64,000 nt of DNA from the NCBI RefSeq assembly GCF_015665295.1, contig NZ_JADFAJ010000016.1, positions 124,001-188,000 of the forward strand. The letters run 5' to 3'. Shown in pieces: positions 40,117 through 49,453 of this stretch. Each line of letters opens with the position of its first letter. Position 1 is the stretch's first letter. The position numbers and the translations under genes were made by a program. Below the pieces are notes generated by a model. That model was not told the origin of the DNA and made no database searches. It worked only from the letters and a program-made list of their open reading frames with translations. Source of the stretch: Maricaulis sp. Its GTDB lineage: Bacteria; Pseudomonadota; Alphaproteobacteria; Caulobacterales; Maricaulaceae.

Positions 40117-41133
40117 TTATTCAAAGGCAATCCCGGCCGATTCAGCGAGCAATTTCAACGCAGTTTCAGGTCTCGCACCATAGTGGGAGATGATTTCCGC
40201 GGCACAGATCGCGCCCATTTTGCCTGCCTCGGCCAGGCTGAGGTCTCTTGCGATACCGAGCAGGAAGCCGGCGGCGAAAAGATCACCGGCGCCTGTGGTG
40301 TCGACCAGCTGGCTGACCGGCTGGGCGGCAATGGTGATCATCTCGTCGCCACGCGCGATCACGGCGCCCTTTTCCGACCGCGTGACGGCAATGATGGCGA
40401 CGTCCTTTCGGGCCAGGGCCATGGCGGCGTCGAAATCATCGGTCTCGTAGAGCGCCTTGATCTCGGCCTCATTGGCCAGAAGGATGTCGATATGGTGGGC
40501 GACCAGGTGGCGGAAAGCGGCCCGGTGACGCTCGACACAAAACAGGTCGGACAAGGTCAGCGCGGTGCGGCGCTTGTGGGCGGCGGCCATCTCGGCGGCG
40601 GCCACATAGCCGCGCTTGGCCTCTTCGCGGTCGAAGAGATAGCCTTCCAGATAAATGATTTCAGAAGCTTGCAGGGCGGCCGCTCCGGCGTCCACATCCT
40701 TTTCCGTGACCAGGGCGGCTGCACCCAGGAAGGTCGACATCGAGCGTCCGGCATCCGGCGTCACATTGATCAGGCAGCGCGCGGTCGCCGGCCCGTCCTT
40801 GAGCGGCGGCGTGTCGAAATGGACGCCGACGGCGCGGATGTCATGGGTGAAGATCTCGCCCAGCTGGTCATCGGCGACCTTGCCGATATAGGCCGCCTTG
40901 CCGCCCAGTGATGCGATGCCGGCGACAGTGTTGGCGGCGGAACCCCCGGAGGCTTCCTTGCCCGGCTGCATGCGACCATAAAGCGTGCGGGCGCGCGCCT
41001 CGTCGATGAGTGTCATGGCATCCTTGGCAATGCCTTCGGCGGCCAGGAAGGCATCCGTTGCGGGCGACAGGACATCGACAATGGCATTGCCAACGGCAAG
41101 CACGTCAAAACGGGCATCGGACATCTCAAGCAT
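40117..41133 (-). CDS. PfkB-family carbohydrate/adenosine kinase
   Basis: DVLAVGNAIVDVLSP, GGSAANTVAGIASLGGKAAYIGKVADDQLG, DTTGAGDLFAAGFL. Confidence 0.93.
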   Translation of the reverse strand: MLEMSDARFDVLAVGNAIVDVLSPATDAFLAAEGIAKDAMTLIDEARARTLYGRMQPGKEASGGSAANTVAGIASLGGKAAYIGKVADDQLGEIFTHDIRAVGVHFDTPPLKDGPATARCLINVTPDAGRSMSTFLGAAALVTEKDVDAGAAALQASEIIYLEGYLFDREEAKRGYVAAAEMAAAHKRRTALTLSDLFCVERHRAAFRHLVAHHIDILLANEAEIKALYETDDFDAAMALARKDVAIIAVTRSEKGAVIARGDEMITIAAQPVSQLVDTTGAGDLFAAGFLLGIARDLSLAEAGKMGAICAAEIISHYGARPETALKLLAESAGIAFE

Positions 41134-41225
41134 CCATTTCAGCTGGTATCCGGCGCAGGGTTAAACGCAGCGCCGGGCAAGGACAAGGCTTGCCGTCACG
41201 GCGACGCGGCGCTAGCCAGCAAACC

Positions 41226-42110
41226 ATGACCCGGATCGCCTTCCTCACCGCCAGCTGCATGCTGCGCGACCATCCTGATGCCCGCAAGGATTATTGGGAG
41301 TATGAGCTTGAAATTGCAGCCCTTCAGCCCGCCTGCGCCGCGCGCGGACTGAGCCTTGAACCGGTGATCTGGGACGCGCCGGACTTCGATCCGTCCGGCT
41401 TTGACGCCATCATGATCGGCACCTGCTGGGATTACATGGAGAAACCGGATGCCTTCATGGCCATGCTGGAGCGATGCGATCGCGAGAGCCGACTCCTCAA
41501 CCCGCTCGACATTGTGCGTTGGAACAGCCGCAAGACCTATCTCAAGGAGCTCGCGGCGCGTGGCGCGCCGATGATTCCGACGGTCTGGGCGGACAAGGCG
41601 GACGCAAGCTCGATCGCACAGGCCTTCGACACGCTGGGGGCCGACGATATCGTGGTCAAACCGGTTCTGGGCGCCGGCGCCTGGCGCCAGGCCCGTATCC
41701 GTCGCGGTGAAGCCCTGCCCGCCGCCGACGCCCTGCCGCCGGCCGAGTGCATGATCCAGCCCTTCCTGCCGGCCGTGTCCGAGGAGGGCGAATATGCCTT
41801 TCTCTTCTTCAATCGCGAATTTTCCCATTGTGCCCGCAAGATGCCGGCAAAGGGCGATTATCGCGTCCAGTCCGAATATGGCGGCCATGAAGAAATCCAT
41901 GTACCGGGCGCCGACGAACTCGCCCTCGCCCGATCAGTCCTCGACTGCATTGACGGCGATCTTCTCTACGCCCGGGTCGACATGCTGCGCGGCCTCGACG
42001 GTCATCTCGCCCTGATCGAGATCGAACTCATCGAACCTTATCTCTACCCGGAACAGGGTCCGCAGATCGGTGCGGTCTTCGCCGACGCGCTGGAGGCGTT
42101 GCTGGGATAG
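41226..42110 (+). CDS. ATP-grasp fold protein
   Basis: IVVKPVLGAGAWRQARI, MIQPFLPAVSEEGEYAFLFFN, ALIEIELIEPYLY; start placed at ATG 41226. Confidence 0.85.
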   Translation: MTRIAFLTASCMLRDHPDARKDYWEYELEIAALQPACAARGLSLEPVIWDAPDFDPSGFDAIMIGTCWDYMEKPDAFMAMLERCDRESRLLNPLDIVRWNSRKTYLKELAARGAPMIPTVWADKADASSIAQAFDTLGADDIVVKPVLGAGAWRQARIRRGEALPAADALPPAECMIQPFLPAVSEEGEYAFLFFNREFSHCARKMPAKGDYRVQSEYGGHEEIHVPGADELALARSVLDCIDGDLLYARVDMLRGLDGHLALIEIELIEPYLYPEQGPQIGAVFADALEALLG

Positions 42111-42225
42111 GACGGGCCTATTTATCCCCCACCGTTCCCCCTTTCCTTCTCCCCTGGGAGACGGTGGCCGGAGGCCGGATGAGGGGGAAACGCCTGCTGG
42201 CACCGGGACTTACCCCTCACCCTGG

Positions 42226-42245
42226 CCCTCTCCCAAGGGAGAGGG
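42226..42245. repeat. Small inverted repeat CCCTCTCCC-AA-GGGAGAGGG within GC/CT-rich intergenic repeat
   Basis: 9-bp perfect stem; sequence style of dispersed intergenic repeats. Confidence 0.6.
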
Positions 42246-42502
42246 AAAGCGGTTGCGACAGGAAAATCTGCCAAACTTATCCTCCCCCTCCAACGCCGGG
42301 CGATAATGCCCTCGGTTTTCGGGACGGGAGGCACGAGCTCAGTCACTTGTGCCCGGAAGCGAGCGGAGCCTGTCCGCGTCTCGGGGGTGACAGCCCGAAA
42401 CTCCGGCAGGGCCTGCGAACCGGTCCAGGGGCACTAAACGACCGACCCCATGTACCGGCCGCATTGGAAACGGGGTGGAGACAGCCCGGGAAAACTCCGC
42501 GA

Positions 42503-42571
42503 ACGGGATGTCGGCGATGTCACGTTATTCAAATCAAACCGGTTGACGGCATTGGCCGGCATCCCGTTCCC
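42503..42571. repeat. Imperfect inverted repeat
   Basis: GAACGGGATGTCGGC (42503-42517) vs GCCGGCATCCCGTTC (42557-42571): 14/15 pairs. Confidence 0.6.
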
Positions 42572-42621
42572 CTCCCATCTCTCCGACGTTTCGGCGTGCG
42601 GAGCCAACGTCGTGCCTAAAA

Positions 42622-42666
42622 GGGGACAGGTACAATTAACGCATGCCGTTAATTGTACCTGTCCCC
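42622..42666. repeat. Large perfect palindrome (REP/MITE-like)
   Basis: GGGGACAGGTACAATTAACG-catgc-CGTTAATTGTACCTGTCCCC, 20-bp arms, 5-nt spacer. Confidence 0.85.
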
Positions 42667-42685
42667 GATCTGCCAAAGCGGTGGG

Positions 42686-43387
42686 TTACGCGCCCTTCGG
42701 CGCCGGGGTCTTGTCCTTGAACTGGCAGATATCCTCGACCGGGCAGCGCCAGCATTCCGGCTTGCGGGCCTTGCACAGATAGCGGCCATGCAGGATCAGC
42801 CAGTGATGCGCGCCCTGGCGGAACTCGTCCGGCATGATCTTCTCCAGCCGCAGCTCGACCGCCAGCGGGTCCTTGCCCGGCGCCAGTTTCGTGCGATTGG
42901 AGACGCGGAAGATATGGGTGTCCACAGCGATGGTCGGCACGCCAAAGGCCTCGTTCATGACCACATTGGCGGTCTTGCGACCGACGCCCGGCAGGGCTTC
43001 CAGAGCCGCCTGGTCAGCAGGCACTTCGCCGCCATGTTTCTCGATCAGCTGGTGTGACAGGGCGATGACATTCCGGGCCTTGTTGCGAAACAGGCCGATC
43101 GTCTTGATCCGGTCGCGCACATGATCCTCGCCCAGCGCGACCATCCCTTCCGGCGTATCGGCCTCCTGGAACAACAGCTTCGTCGCCTTGTTGACGCCGA
43201 CATCGGTGGCCTGGGCCGACAGGGCAACGGCGACCAGAAGCGTGTAGGCATTGGTGTAGTCGAGCTCGGTTTTCGGATCGGGCCGATCCTGGGCCAGCCG
43301 CGCCATCAGGTCGTGGGCCTGTTCGCGAGTGAGTCCGCGCGGGCCGCGTTTGGCGGGCTTCTTCGGCTTGGCAGGGCCGGCTGGCAT
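42686..43387 (-). CDS. nth: Endonuclease III
   Basis: LLVAVALSAQATDVGVNKATKLLF, LPGVGRKTANVVMNEAFG, Fe-S Cys ligands C...CWRCPVEDIC. Confidence 0.96.
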   Translation of the reverse strand: MPAGPAKPKKPAKRGPRGLTREQAHDLMARLAQDRPDPKTELDYTNAYTLLVAVALSAQATDVGVNKATKLLFQEADTPEGMVALGEDHVRDRIKTIGLFRNKARNVIALSHQLIEKHGGEVPADQAALEALPGVGRKTANVVMNEAFGVPTIAVDTHIFRVSNRTKLAPGKDPLAVELRLEKIMPDEFRQGAHHWLILHGRYLCKARKPECWRCPVEDICQFKDKTPAPKGA

Positions 43388-43405
43388 GGGTGTTCTCCCG
43401 TCGTA

Positions 43406-44029
43406 TCAGGCTGGGGCGCTGTCAAGGAACAGCCAAATCGCGATCATCGCCAGCATGACCGCCAGCGCGCGGCGAAACCAGAGGGTTCGGGCCGGGTCCT
43501 GCAGCCAGCTTGCTGCCCGGGCGGCCAGCAGGACGATGCCGACATGGATCGTGGTGGCAACGGCTACGGAGACGGCCGTCAGTCCGACCGCTTGCGGCAG
43601 GGCCGGCAGACCGGCCCGGATATAATCGGGCAGGACGACGAGATAGAACAGGCCGGCCTTGGGATTGAGCAGGTTGATTACCAGCCCGTCGCGGAAATGG
43701 CGGCGCAAACTGCCATCGAGCCGGGCCGGCGAGTTTTCGCCGGCACCGCGCCAACCCTGGAAGGCCAGCCAGAGCAGGTAGAGTGAGCCGCCATAGCGCA
43801 TGATCTCGAACATCCAGGGTGTACGGGCGATCATCGCCGACAAGCCCAAGGCAGCCAGAAGGCCGATGATGGCGAGGCCGCTTGCCACGCCGAGCACGGC
43901 GGCAAAGCCGGCCCGCCGACCGCGATCGGCACTCAACACCGCCAGCCAGGCCATATTGGGGCCGGGCGTCAGCTCGATCACCAGAACGGTCAGGGCAAAT
44001 GCCAGAAAGGGGGTCAGGGCGGCGCTCAT
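43406..44029 (-). CDS. LysE-family amino-acid/threonine exporter
   Basis: LVIELTPGPNMAWLAVLSADRGRRAGFAAVLGVASGL. Confidence 0.9.
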   Translation of the reverse strand: MSAALTPFLAFALTVLVIELTPGPNMAWLAVLSADRGRRAGFAAVLGVASGLAIIGLLAALGLSAMIARTPWMFEIMRYGGSLYLLWLAFQGWRGAGENSPARLDGSLRRHFRDGLVINLLNPKAGLFYLVVLPDYIRAGLPALPQAVGLTAVSVAVATTIHVGIVLLAARAASWLQDPARTLWFRRALAVMLAMIAIWLFLDSAPA

Positions 44030-44129
44030 CCGTTCGGCTTAGGCAGAAATCCCGCCGACGTCACCAGACAAACAGCATCCGGCAAATCGTCACGTGGCAA
44101 TCGCCGGAGGCTGTCCTATCTTGTCGGTC

Positions 44130-44693
44130 ATGAAGACGATCCTTGAAACTTGGCCAGCCGAGGCTTCTGCGCCCGAACGTCATGACGGGCCGGTCTTCAT
44201 GCAGGCCGAGCTGGCGCCCAACCGTTCGCTGGCCAATCCGGCCTTTATCGCGCTGATGATCGCGATCGGCACGATCTCCTTCACGGCTGGCATTTTCTAT
44301 CTGGCCATCGGGGCCTGGCCGGTCCTGCCCTTTTTCGGGCTCGACGTGTTCCTGGTCTGGCTGGCTTTCAGGATTTCCTATCGCGACGGTCGGGCCCGGG
44401 AATTCGTCCGGGTCGATGGCCGCGATATCGAAGTGGTGCGTCAGCATCCGACCGGGCATCGCCGCCGTTATCGCCTGCCCACCGCCTGGGTGAGGCTCCG
44501 CCTGGTCGATCCCCAGGCGCATCATGCGCAGGTCGCGCTGGTGGCGCACGGCAAGGCGCTGGTGCTCGGCCAGTTCCTCAGCCCGCCGGAACGCGGGGAA
44601 TTCGCGACGGCGCTGGGGGCGGCGATTGAGCGTGCCCGACAATCCTGGAGCGGGCCGCAAGAACCGGGTGGAGCCGATCCGGCGAGCGCGTAA
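44130..44693 (+). CDS. DUF2244-type membrane protein
   Basis: ANRSLANPAF-like LAPNRSLANPAFIALMI, FFGLDVFLVWLAFRISYRDGRAREFV; start placed at ATG 44130. Confidence 0.78.
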   Translation: MKTILETWPAEASAPERHDGPVFMQAELAPNRSLANPAFIALMIAIGTISFTAGIFYLAIGAWPVLPFFGLDVFLVWLAFRISYRDGRAREFVRVDGRDIEVVRQHPTGHRRRYRLPTAWVRLRLVDPQAHHAQVALVAHGKALVLGQFLSPPERGEFATALGAAIERARQSWSGPQEPGGADPASA

Positions 44694-44703
44694 ACTCAGT
44701 CTC

Positions 44704-45552
44704 ATGACAGCCGATCTCTACACCCTCGACGCGTCGTCACGCGATTATGACCGGATCGCCGGGGCGCTTGCCTTTCTCGGCGACAATTGGCGCGACCACC
44801 CGGATCTCGACCGTGCTGCCCGGGCGGCCGGTCTTTCCCCGCACCATTTCCAGCGTGTCTTCACGCGCTGGGTGGGTGTCTCACCGAAGAAATTCGTCGG
44901 AGCGCTTGCCCATGATGCTGCTCGCGAAGCGCTGGAGGGCGGGGCCTGCGTGCTCGACGCCGCCTTTGAGGCCGGGCTGTCCGGACCCGGACGCCTGCAC
45001 GACCTCTTCATCGCCCACGAGGCGGTGACCCCCGGCGATGCCCGCCGACGCGGGGCGGGGCTGGCGTTTCAATGGGGCGTGGCGCCCTCGCCCTTCGGGG
45101 ACGCCGTGCTCCTGATTGCACCGCGCGGGCTATCGGCGATGGCCTTTGCCGACCCTGATGTCGAAAGCGGGTTTGCCGATCTCGAGGCGCGCTATCCGGC
45201 TGCGAGCTACCAGCGCGACGACACGCTGGCGCGCCGCTGGGCGGAGCGGATCTTCACGCCGACCGGGCCGGAAAAACTGCCGCTCGCGCTTTATGGCACG
45301 CCCTGGCAGCGCCAGGTCTGGCGCGCCCTTCTGACGATCCCGCCCGGCGCGGTGACGAGTTACAAGTCGATCGCCGAGCAGGTCGGCACGCCGAAGGCCT
45401 CACGGGCTGTCGGCGCCGCTGTGGGGGCCAATCCGGTCTCCTGGCTTATTCCTTGCCACCGTGTGCTCGCTGCCAATGGCAAACTCACGGGATATCACTG
45501 GGGTGTGGAACGCAAGCGCGCCATGCTCGCCTATGAGGCCGCAAGGGGGTAA
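44704..45552 (+). CDS. AraC-type HTH fused to O6-methylguanine-DNA methyltransferase
   Basis: HTH LDRAARAAGLSPHHFQRVFTRWVGVSPKKF; catalytic LIPCHRVLAANGKLTGYHWG. Confidence 0.93.
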   Translation: MTADLYTLDASSRDYDRIAGALAFLGDNWRDHPDLDRAARAAGLSPHHFQRVFTRWVGVSPKKFVGALAHDAAREALEGGACVLDAAFEAGLSGPGRLHDLFIAHEAVTPGDARRRGAGLAFQWGVAPSPFGDAVLLIAPRGLSAMAFADPDVESGFADLEARYPAASYQRDDTLARRWAERIFTPTGPEKLPLALYGTPWQRQVWRALLTIPPGAVTSYKSIAEQVGTPKASRAVGAAVGANPVSWLIPCHRVLAANGKLTGYHWGVERKRAMLAYEAARG

Positions 45553-45561
45553 ATTGACGGG

Positions 45562-46128
45562 ATGAGCAATCCCTTTGTCTATGCGGCTGCGGCCGCGCTT
45601 CTTGCTGCCGCTGCGTTTTTTCTGAGCTGGCTCGCCGCCCGGCGATCGCTGATGGACGATGCCCGCCTTGAATACGCCGAGCGCCGGCAAACCAAGGCCG
45701 GGACCATCAAGGGCGTCGATGCGGAAACCTTTGAGCGCATCTATGTCTCCTCGCACGAGCCGCGCGGCGCGCTTTACATCGCAGCCGCCCTGCTGCTCGC
45801 AATCGCCGTAACCCCGCCCGCCGCGATCGGGCTGATCGCGCTGTGGCCCTATATCGTCATGACGCTGGATGGCGGGCCCTGGTATGATATCGGTTATTAT
45901 CCCTGGATGTTCTACATGTTCTTCGGACTGTGCGGCTGCTGGGCCCTGGCTGGCGCTGTCGTCGCCCGAATCCACCACGCCCGCACACCGGAAAACTTCT
46001 ATCCGGCGCTGGCCCGAGCCCGCGGCGAACCGCTCGATGACATTGTCATTCCGCGCAAACGCCCCAAATGGGCGGTGAAGGCCCTGTCTGGTGGCAATGC
46101 CGATACGGCCGGTTCGACGGACAACTGA
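45562..46128 (+). CDS. Hypothetical membrane protein
   Basis: Two or more hydrophobic segments (AAAALLAAAAFFLSWLAARR; FYMFFGLCGCWALAGAVVA). Confidence 0.65.
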   Translation: MSNPFVYAAAAALLAAAAFFLSWLAARRSLMDDARLEYAERRQTKAGTIKGVDAETFERIYVSSHEPRGALYIAAALLLAIAVTPPAAIGLIALWPYIVMTLDGGPWYDIGYYPWMFYMFFGLCGCWALAGAVVARIHHARTPENFYPALARARGEPLDDIVIPRKRPKWAVKALSGGNADTAGSTDN

Positions 46129-46144
46129 AATTCAGGGGATTTTC

Positions 46145-46603
46145 ATGCGCTATCTTCACACCATGGTCCGGGTCACGGATCTCGATGCCAGCCTCCGCTT
46201 TTATTGCGAAGGTCTCGGCCTGATCGAGATCAGCCGCTATGACAGTGAAAAGGGCCGTTTCACCCTGGTTTTCCTGGCCACGCCGGAAGATGTCGCAGCG
46301 GCCGGCTATACCGGCGGCAAGATCCCCGAGGGCCTGCCCTGCGTCGAGCTGACCCATAACTGGGATCCGGAAGACTATCAGGGCGGCCGCAATTTCGGCC
46401 ATCTCGCCTATCGCATGGACAATGTCTATGACACCTGCCAGCGCCTGATGGACATGGGCGTCACGATCAACCGCCCGCCGCGCGACGGCCACATGGCCTT
46501 TGTGCGCTCACCAGACGGTATCTCCATCGAACTCCTCCAGCGCGGCGACAACCTGCCGCCGCAAGAGCCGTGGGCCTCGATGGAGAATAGCGGGAGCTGG
46601 TAG
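46145..46603 (+). CDS. gloA: Lactoylglutathione lyase (glyoxalase I)
   Basis: MRYLHTMVRVTDLDASLRFYCEGLGL, ELTHNWDPEDYQGGRNFGHLAYRMDNVY. Confidence 0.93.
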   Translation: MRYLHTMVRVTDLDASLRFYCEGLGLIEISRYDSEKGRFTLVFLATPEDVAAAGYTGGKIPEGLPCVELTHNWDPEDYQGGRNFGHLAYRMDNVYDTCQRLMDMGVTINRPPRDGHMAFVRSPDGISIELLQRGDNLPPQEPWASMENSGSW

Positions 46604-46620
46604 GGCAGGTTCGGTCTGGC

Positions 46621-47310
46621 TCAAGCCGCCCGCCGCATGTCCTCATAGCGTTTGCCGGGCTCGTCCTCGAAACTCTCTGCCAGCACGGTCAGGCGTTCGA
46701 CGCGGTCGGTGCGGAAATGGCGGAAATCATTGCGTAGCTCGCACCAGGCCGAGAGCAACCAGACGCGGCCGAAACAGGTCAGGGCCAGCGGCCGGATGAC
46801 GCGTTCGGTCGTGTCGTCGGCGAGCGACTGGTAGCGCACCCGCAGCTTGCGCTTGTTGGCAATGGCATTGCGGACCGGGCCGAAGGCTTCCGGGCGTACG
46901 GTCTCGTCCAGGAAGGCGGCGAACAGTGGCACATTGCGCAGGCGCTGGCGATGCGTGTCCGGCAGGGCATGTTCGATCTTGGCCAAGGCCTCATTGGCGG
47001 CCGAGGCCAGGTCCTTGTCGCCGGTTGCCTTCACGAGGCGGGCGCCCAGGGCCAGTGCGTCGAGTTGTTCGAAAGAGAAGGTCAGCGGCGGAAGGTCGAA
47101 ACCGGGCCGCAGGACATAACCGACACCGGCCTCGCCATCGATCGGCGCGCCCGATCCGATCAGATGCGCGATGTCGCGATAGATGGTGCGTTCTGAGACT
47201 TCAAAACGCGAGCCCATCTCATGGGCGGTGACGGCACCCGGCGCGGCTTCGCGCAGGGCCTGGACAATGCGGATAAGACGCTCGGCGCGGCGCACTGACA
47301 CCTCCTGCAA
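46621..47310 (-). CDS. YafY/WYL-domain transcriptional regulator
   Basis: N-terminal HTH (RRAERLIRIVQALREA.. TIYRDIAHLIGSGAPIDGEAGVGYVLRPGFDLPPL) and WYL-like domain. Confidence 0.88.
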   Translation of the reverse strand: MQEVSVRRAERLIRIVQALREAAPGAVTAHEMGSRFEVSERTIYRDIAHLIGSGAPIDGEAGVGYVLRPGFDLPPLTFSFEQLDALALGARLVKATGDKDLASAANEALAKIEHALPDTHRQRLRNVPLFAAFLDETVRPEAFGPVRNAIANKRKLRVRYQSLADDTTERVIRPLALTCFGRVWLLSAWCELRNDFRHFRTDRVERLTVLAESFEDEPGKRYEDMRRAA

Positions 47311-47361
47311 TTTTATGCTGGCGGGATGATGTCAGGATTTGCCTATTGCGGCAATACAGCC

Positions 47362-47377
47362 TGTTTCACGTGCAACA
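47362..47377. promoter_or_regulatory. parS-like site, one mismatch
   Basis: TGTTTCACGTGCAACA (consensus TGTTTCACGTGAAACA), intergenic. Confidence 0.6.
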
Positions 47378-47431
47378 TGCGGGAGATGTCAGGGGTTTGG
47401 CGAGAGGAACGGGACCGGAAAAGGGCCGGGA

Positions 47432-48256
47432 TCAGCCGGCAATGACATCCTGCATGGTGTATCGGCCGGCGGGTCGATCCTTGCCACCATTGGTCATCCA
47501 GCGCACGGCCTCCAGTGCGCCGCGGGCGAAAATGGAGCGGTCGAGGGCGCGATGGGAGATCGTGATCTCCTCCAGGTCCGCGAGAAAGCGAACCGAATGC
47601 TCACCCACCACCGATCCGCCGCGCGACACCGCAAAGCCGATCGTGCCCGGTCTGCGCGGTCCGGTCGTGCCTTCGCGGCTCCAGGTGGCGATGTCTTCGA
47701 GTGTTTCGCCGCGTGCCTCGGCCGCGGTGCGCGCCAGCATGAGCGCCGTGCCGGATGGCGCGTCGGCCTTGCGCTTGTGGTGCGTCTCATGGACCTCGAT
47801 GTCCCAGGTCTCGGCCGGCAATCGCGCCGCTTCGCGCACCAGCGCCTCGGTCACGGCAACGCCCAGCGAGAAATTGCCGGCCATCAGGATGGCGAGCCGG
47901 TCGGTGCATGTCTCGAGGCGCTTCATCTGGCCCGCGTTGAAACCGGTGACGCCGGTGATCAGGGCCGGACCTCCGAGGCCGGCCAGGCGTTCCGCGGCCG
48001 CGACGGTCATGCCCGGCAGACTGGCATCGATGACGATATCGGCATCGTGGACAGCGTGTTCGAGCGCCGTCTCCGCGCGGCAGCCGACGGCCTCGCCGCC
48101 CAGCCAGGCGCCAATGTCTTCGCCCGCAGCCGAGGATTCGGCGCGCACGACCGCGCCGGCGAGCGCAAAGTCGGGATTGTCCAGCAAGGCGCGGCAAATG
48201 GCGCTGCCCAGGCGCCCTGTCGGGCCCAGCACAGCTACACGAATGGGTGAGGTCAA
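47432..48256 (-). CDS. dapB: 4-hydroxy-tetrahydrodipicolinate reductase
   Basis: IRVAVLGPTGRLGSAICRAL, HETHHKRKADAPSGTALMLA; likely TTG start at 48256. Confidence 0.95.
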   Translation of the reverse strand: MTSPIRVAVLGPTGRLGSAICRALLDNPDFALAGAVVRAESSAAGEDIGAWLGGEAVGCRAETALEHAVHDADIVIDASLPGMTVAAAERLAGLGGPALITGVTGFNAGQMKRLETCTDRLAILMAGNFSLGVAVTEALVREAARLPAETWDIEVHETHHKRKADAPSGTALMLARTAAEARGETLEDIATWSREGTTGPRRPGTIGFAVSRGGSVVGEHSVRFLADLEEITISHRALDRSIFARGALEAVRWMTNGGKDRPAGRYTMQDVIAG

Positions 48257-49380
48257 ACCACGCCTCCAGTCACGAATTGGTCTGCCAGCTTCTCGAACAG
48301 GTAAGAGCCGACAATCGGCAGGATGGGTAAAAGGATATAGAGCGAGAAGCGTGTCGTCACGCCACCCGATACAGGCCATTCCGGGCGGGCGTCGACCCAG
48401 ACCTCATAGTCGGTCAAACCGGCCAGGGCGGATGCGGCCTCGGCATCGCCGGCCAGCGCGGCGACCCGCTGGCGCGCCATCTCGGTATGGATGCGATTGA
48501 GCTCGGCCGCCTTGGCGGCACAGATCTTCTTGTGCACCGGATGGATGGAGCTGGTCAGCAGGAAGAGGCCACCCAGAACCGAGATCGATACGATCGGAAC
48601 GGTTACCCAGAGCTGGCGAGCATCGACAATCTGTTCCGGATTGTTCGGATTGACGAGGAAGAGCAGCAGGATGGCCGCCATGATCATCCACGACCGCGCG
48701 GCGCGAAGCCCGATCCGCCCGAAGACGGCCAGGCGGTCGAGATGGAAGAGGTCGATCTCGATATGGTCTCGGATCAATTGTTTGATGGCGCCGCTTTCCC
48801 GCGCCACGTCGACACACGCGCGAAACCCGATCCCGTAGAGCAGGGGCGAGGTGACCAGAAACCAGAAACCGACGGAGTTGATATAGGCCCAGACGCCGAA
48901 ACCGCCTGAAAACATCATGAAGACATTGAAGCCGAGACCGCCGAGCGCGCCCATGATGAACATGCTGAGATAACGCGGTCGCCAGCTGTGCTGAATGCCG
49001 GAGTCCAGCCCGTGCACCGAGGCCTCACCATCTGCATGGACGGCAGCGAGCAGGGCATCCCGTTCGCGAGCCCACATCTGGCGACCGGACTCGGTGAAGG
49101 CGACGCCGGCGGTGAAAATCAGCGACAGCACAAAACCGATCCAGGCGACCTGCGTCAGGACAAGCTGGCCCTGGTCATCGGTCTCAAACACGGGTGGGCG
49201 CTGGGTGAAGGTGGCAACGAGCAGGTAGAAGCCGTACACGAGGGCGAAAATCAGCGCGGTGGTGGCTGCAAAGCCCATCGGCGAGGCCGCATAGAGTCGG
49301 ACTTCGGCCGGCTGGAAATAGGCCGGTTGCTCAGGCTTGCCTGCGGATGCGTCGGTCGGAGAGTTGTTTCGTGGCGCCAT
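48253..49380 (-). CDS. Hypothetical multi-pass membrane protein
   Basis: Several hydrophobic segments; overlaps dapB start. Confidence 0.7.
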   Translation of the reverse strand: MAPRNNSPTDASAGKPEQPAYFQPAEVRLYAASPMGFAATTALIFALVYGFYLLVATFTQRPPVFETDDQGQLVLTQVAWIGFVLSLIFTAGVAFTESGRQMWARERDALLAAVHADGEASVHGLDSGIQHSWRPRYLSMFIMGALGGLGFNVFMMFSGGFGVWAYINSVGFWFLVTSPLLYGIGFRACVDVARESGAIKQLIRDHIEIDLFHLDRLAVFGRIGLRAARSWMIMAAILLLFLVNPNNPEQIVDARQLWVTVPIVSISVLGGLFLLTSSIHPVHKKICAAKAAELNRIHTEMARQRVAALAGDAEAASALAGLTDYEVWVDARPEWPVSGGVTTRFSLYILLPILPIVGSYLFEKLADQFVTGGVV

Positions 49381-49453
49381 GCCCCGATTGGTAAGCTGTT
49401 CCGGTCGCGATTGTCATCCTGTCAGGCAAAAATCAGGATGAGTCCGACCGCTT

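Noticed and set aside
47339-48500. Two long plus-strand ORFs opposite dapB
   Set aside because: Shadow ORFs; Arg/Ser/Ala-rich translations with no domain.
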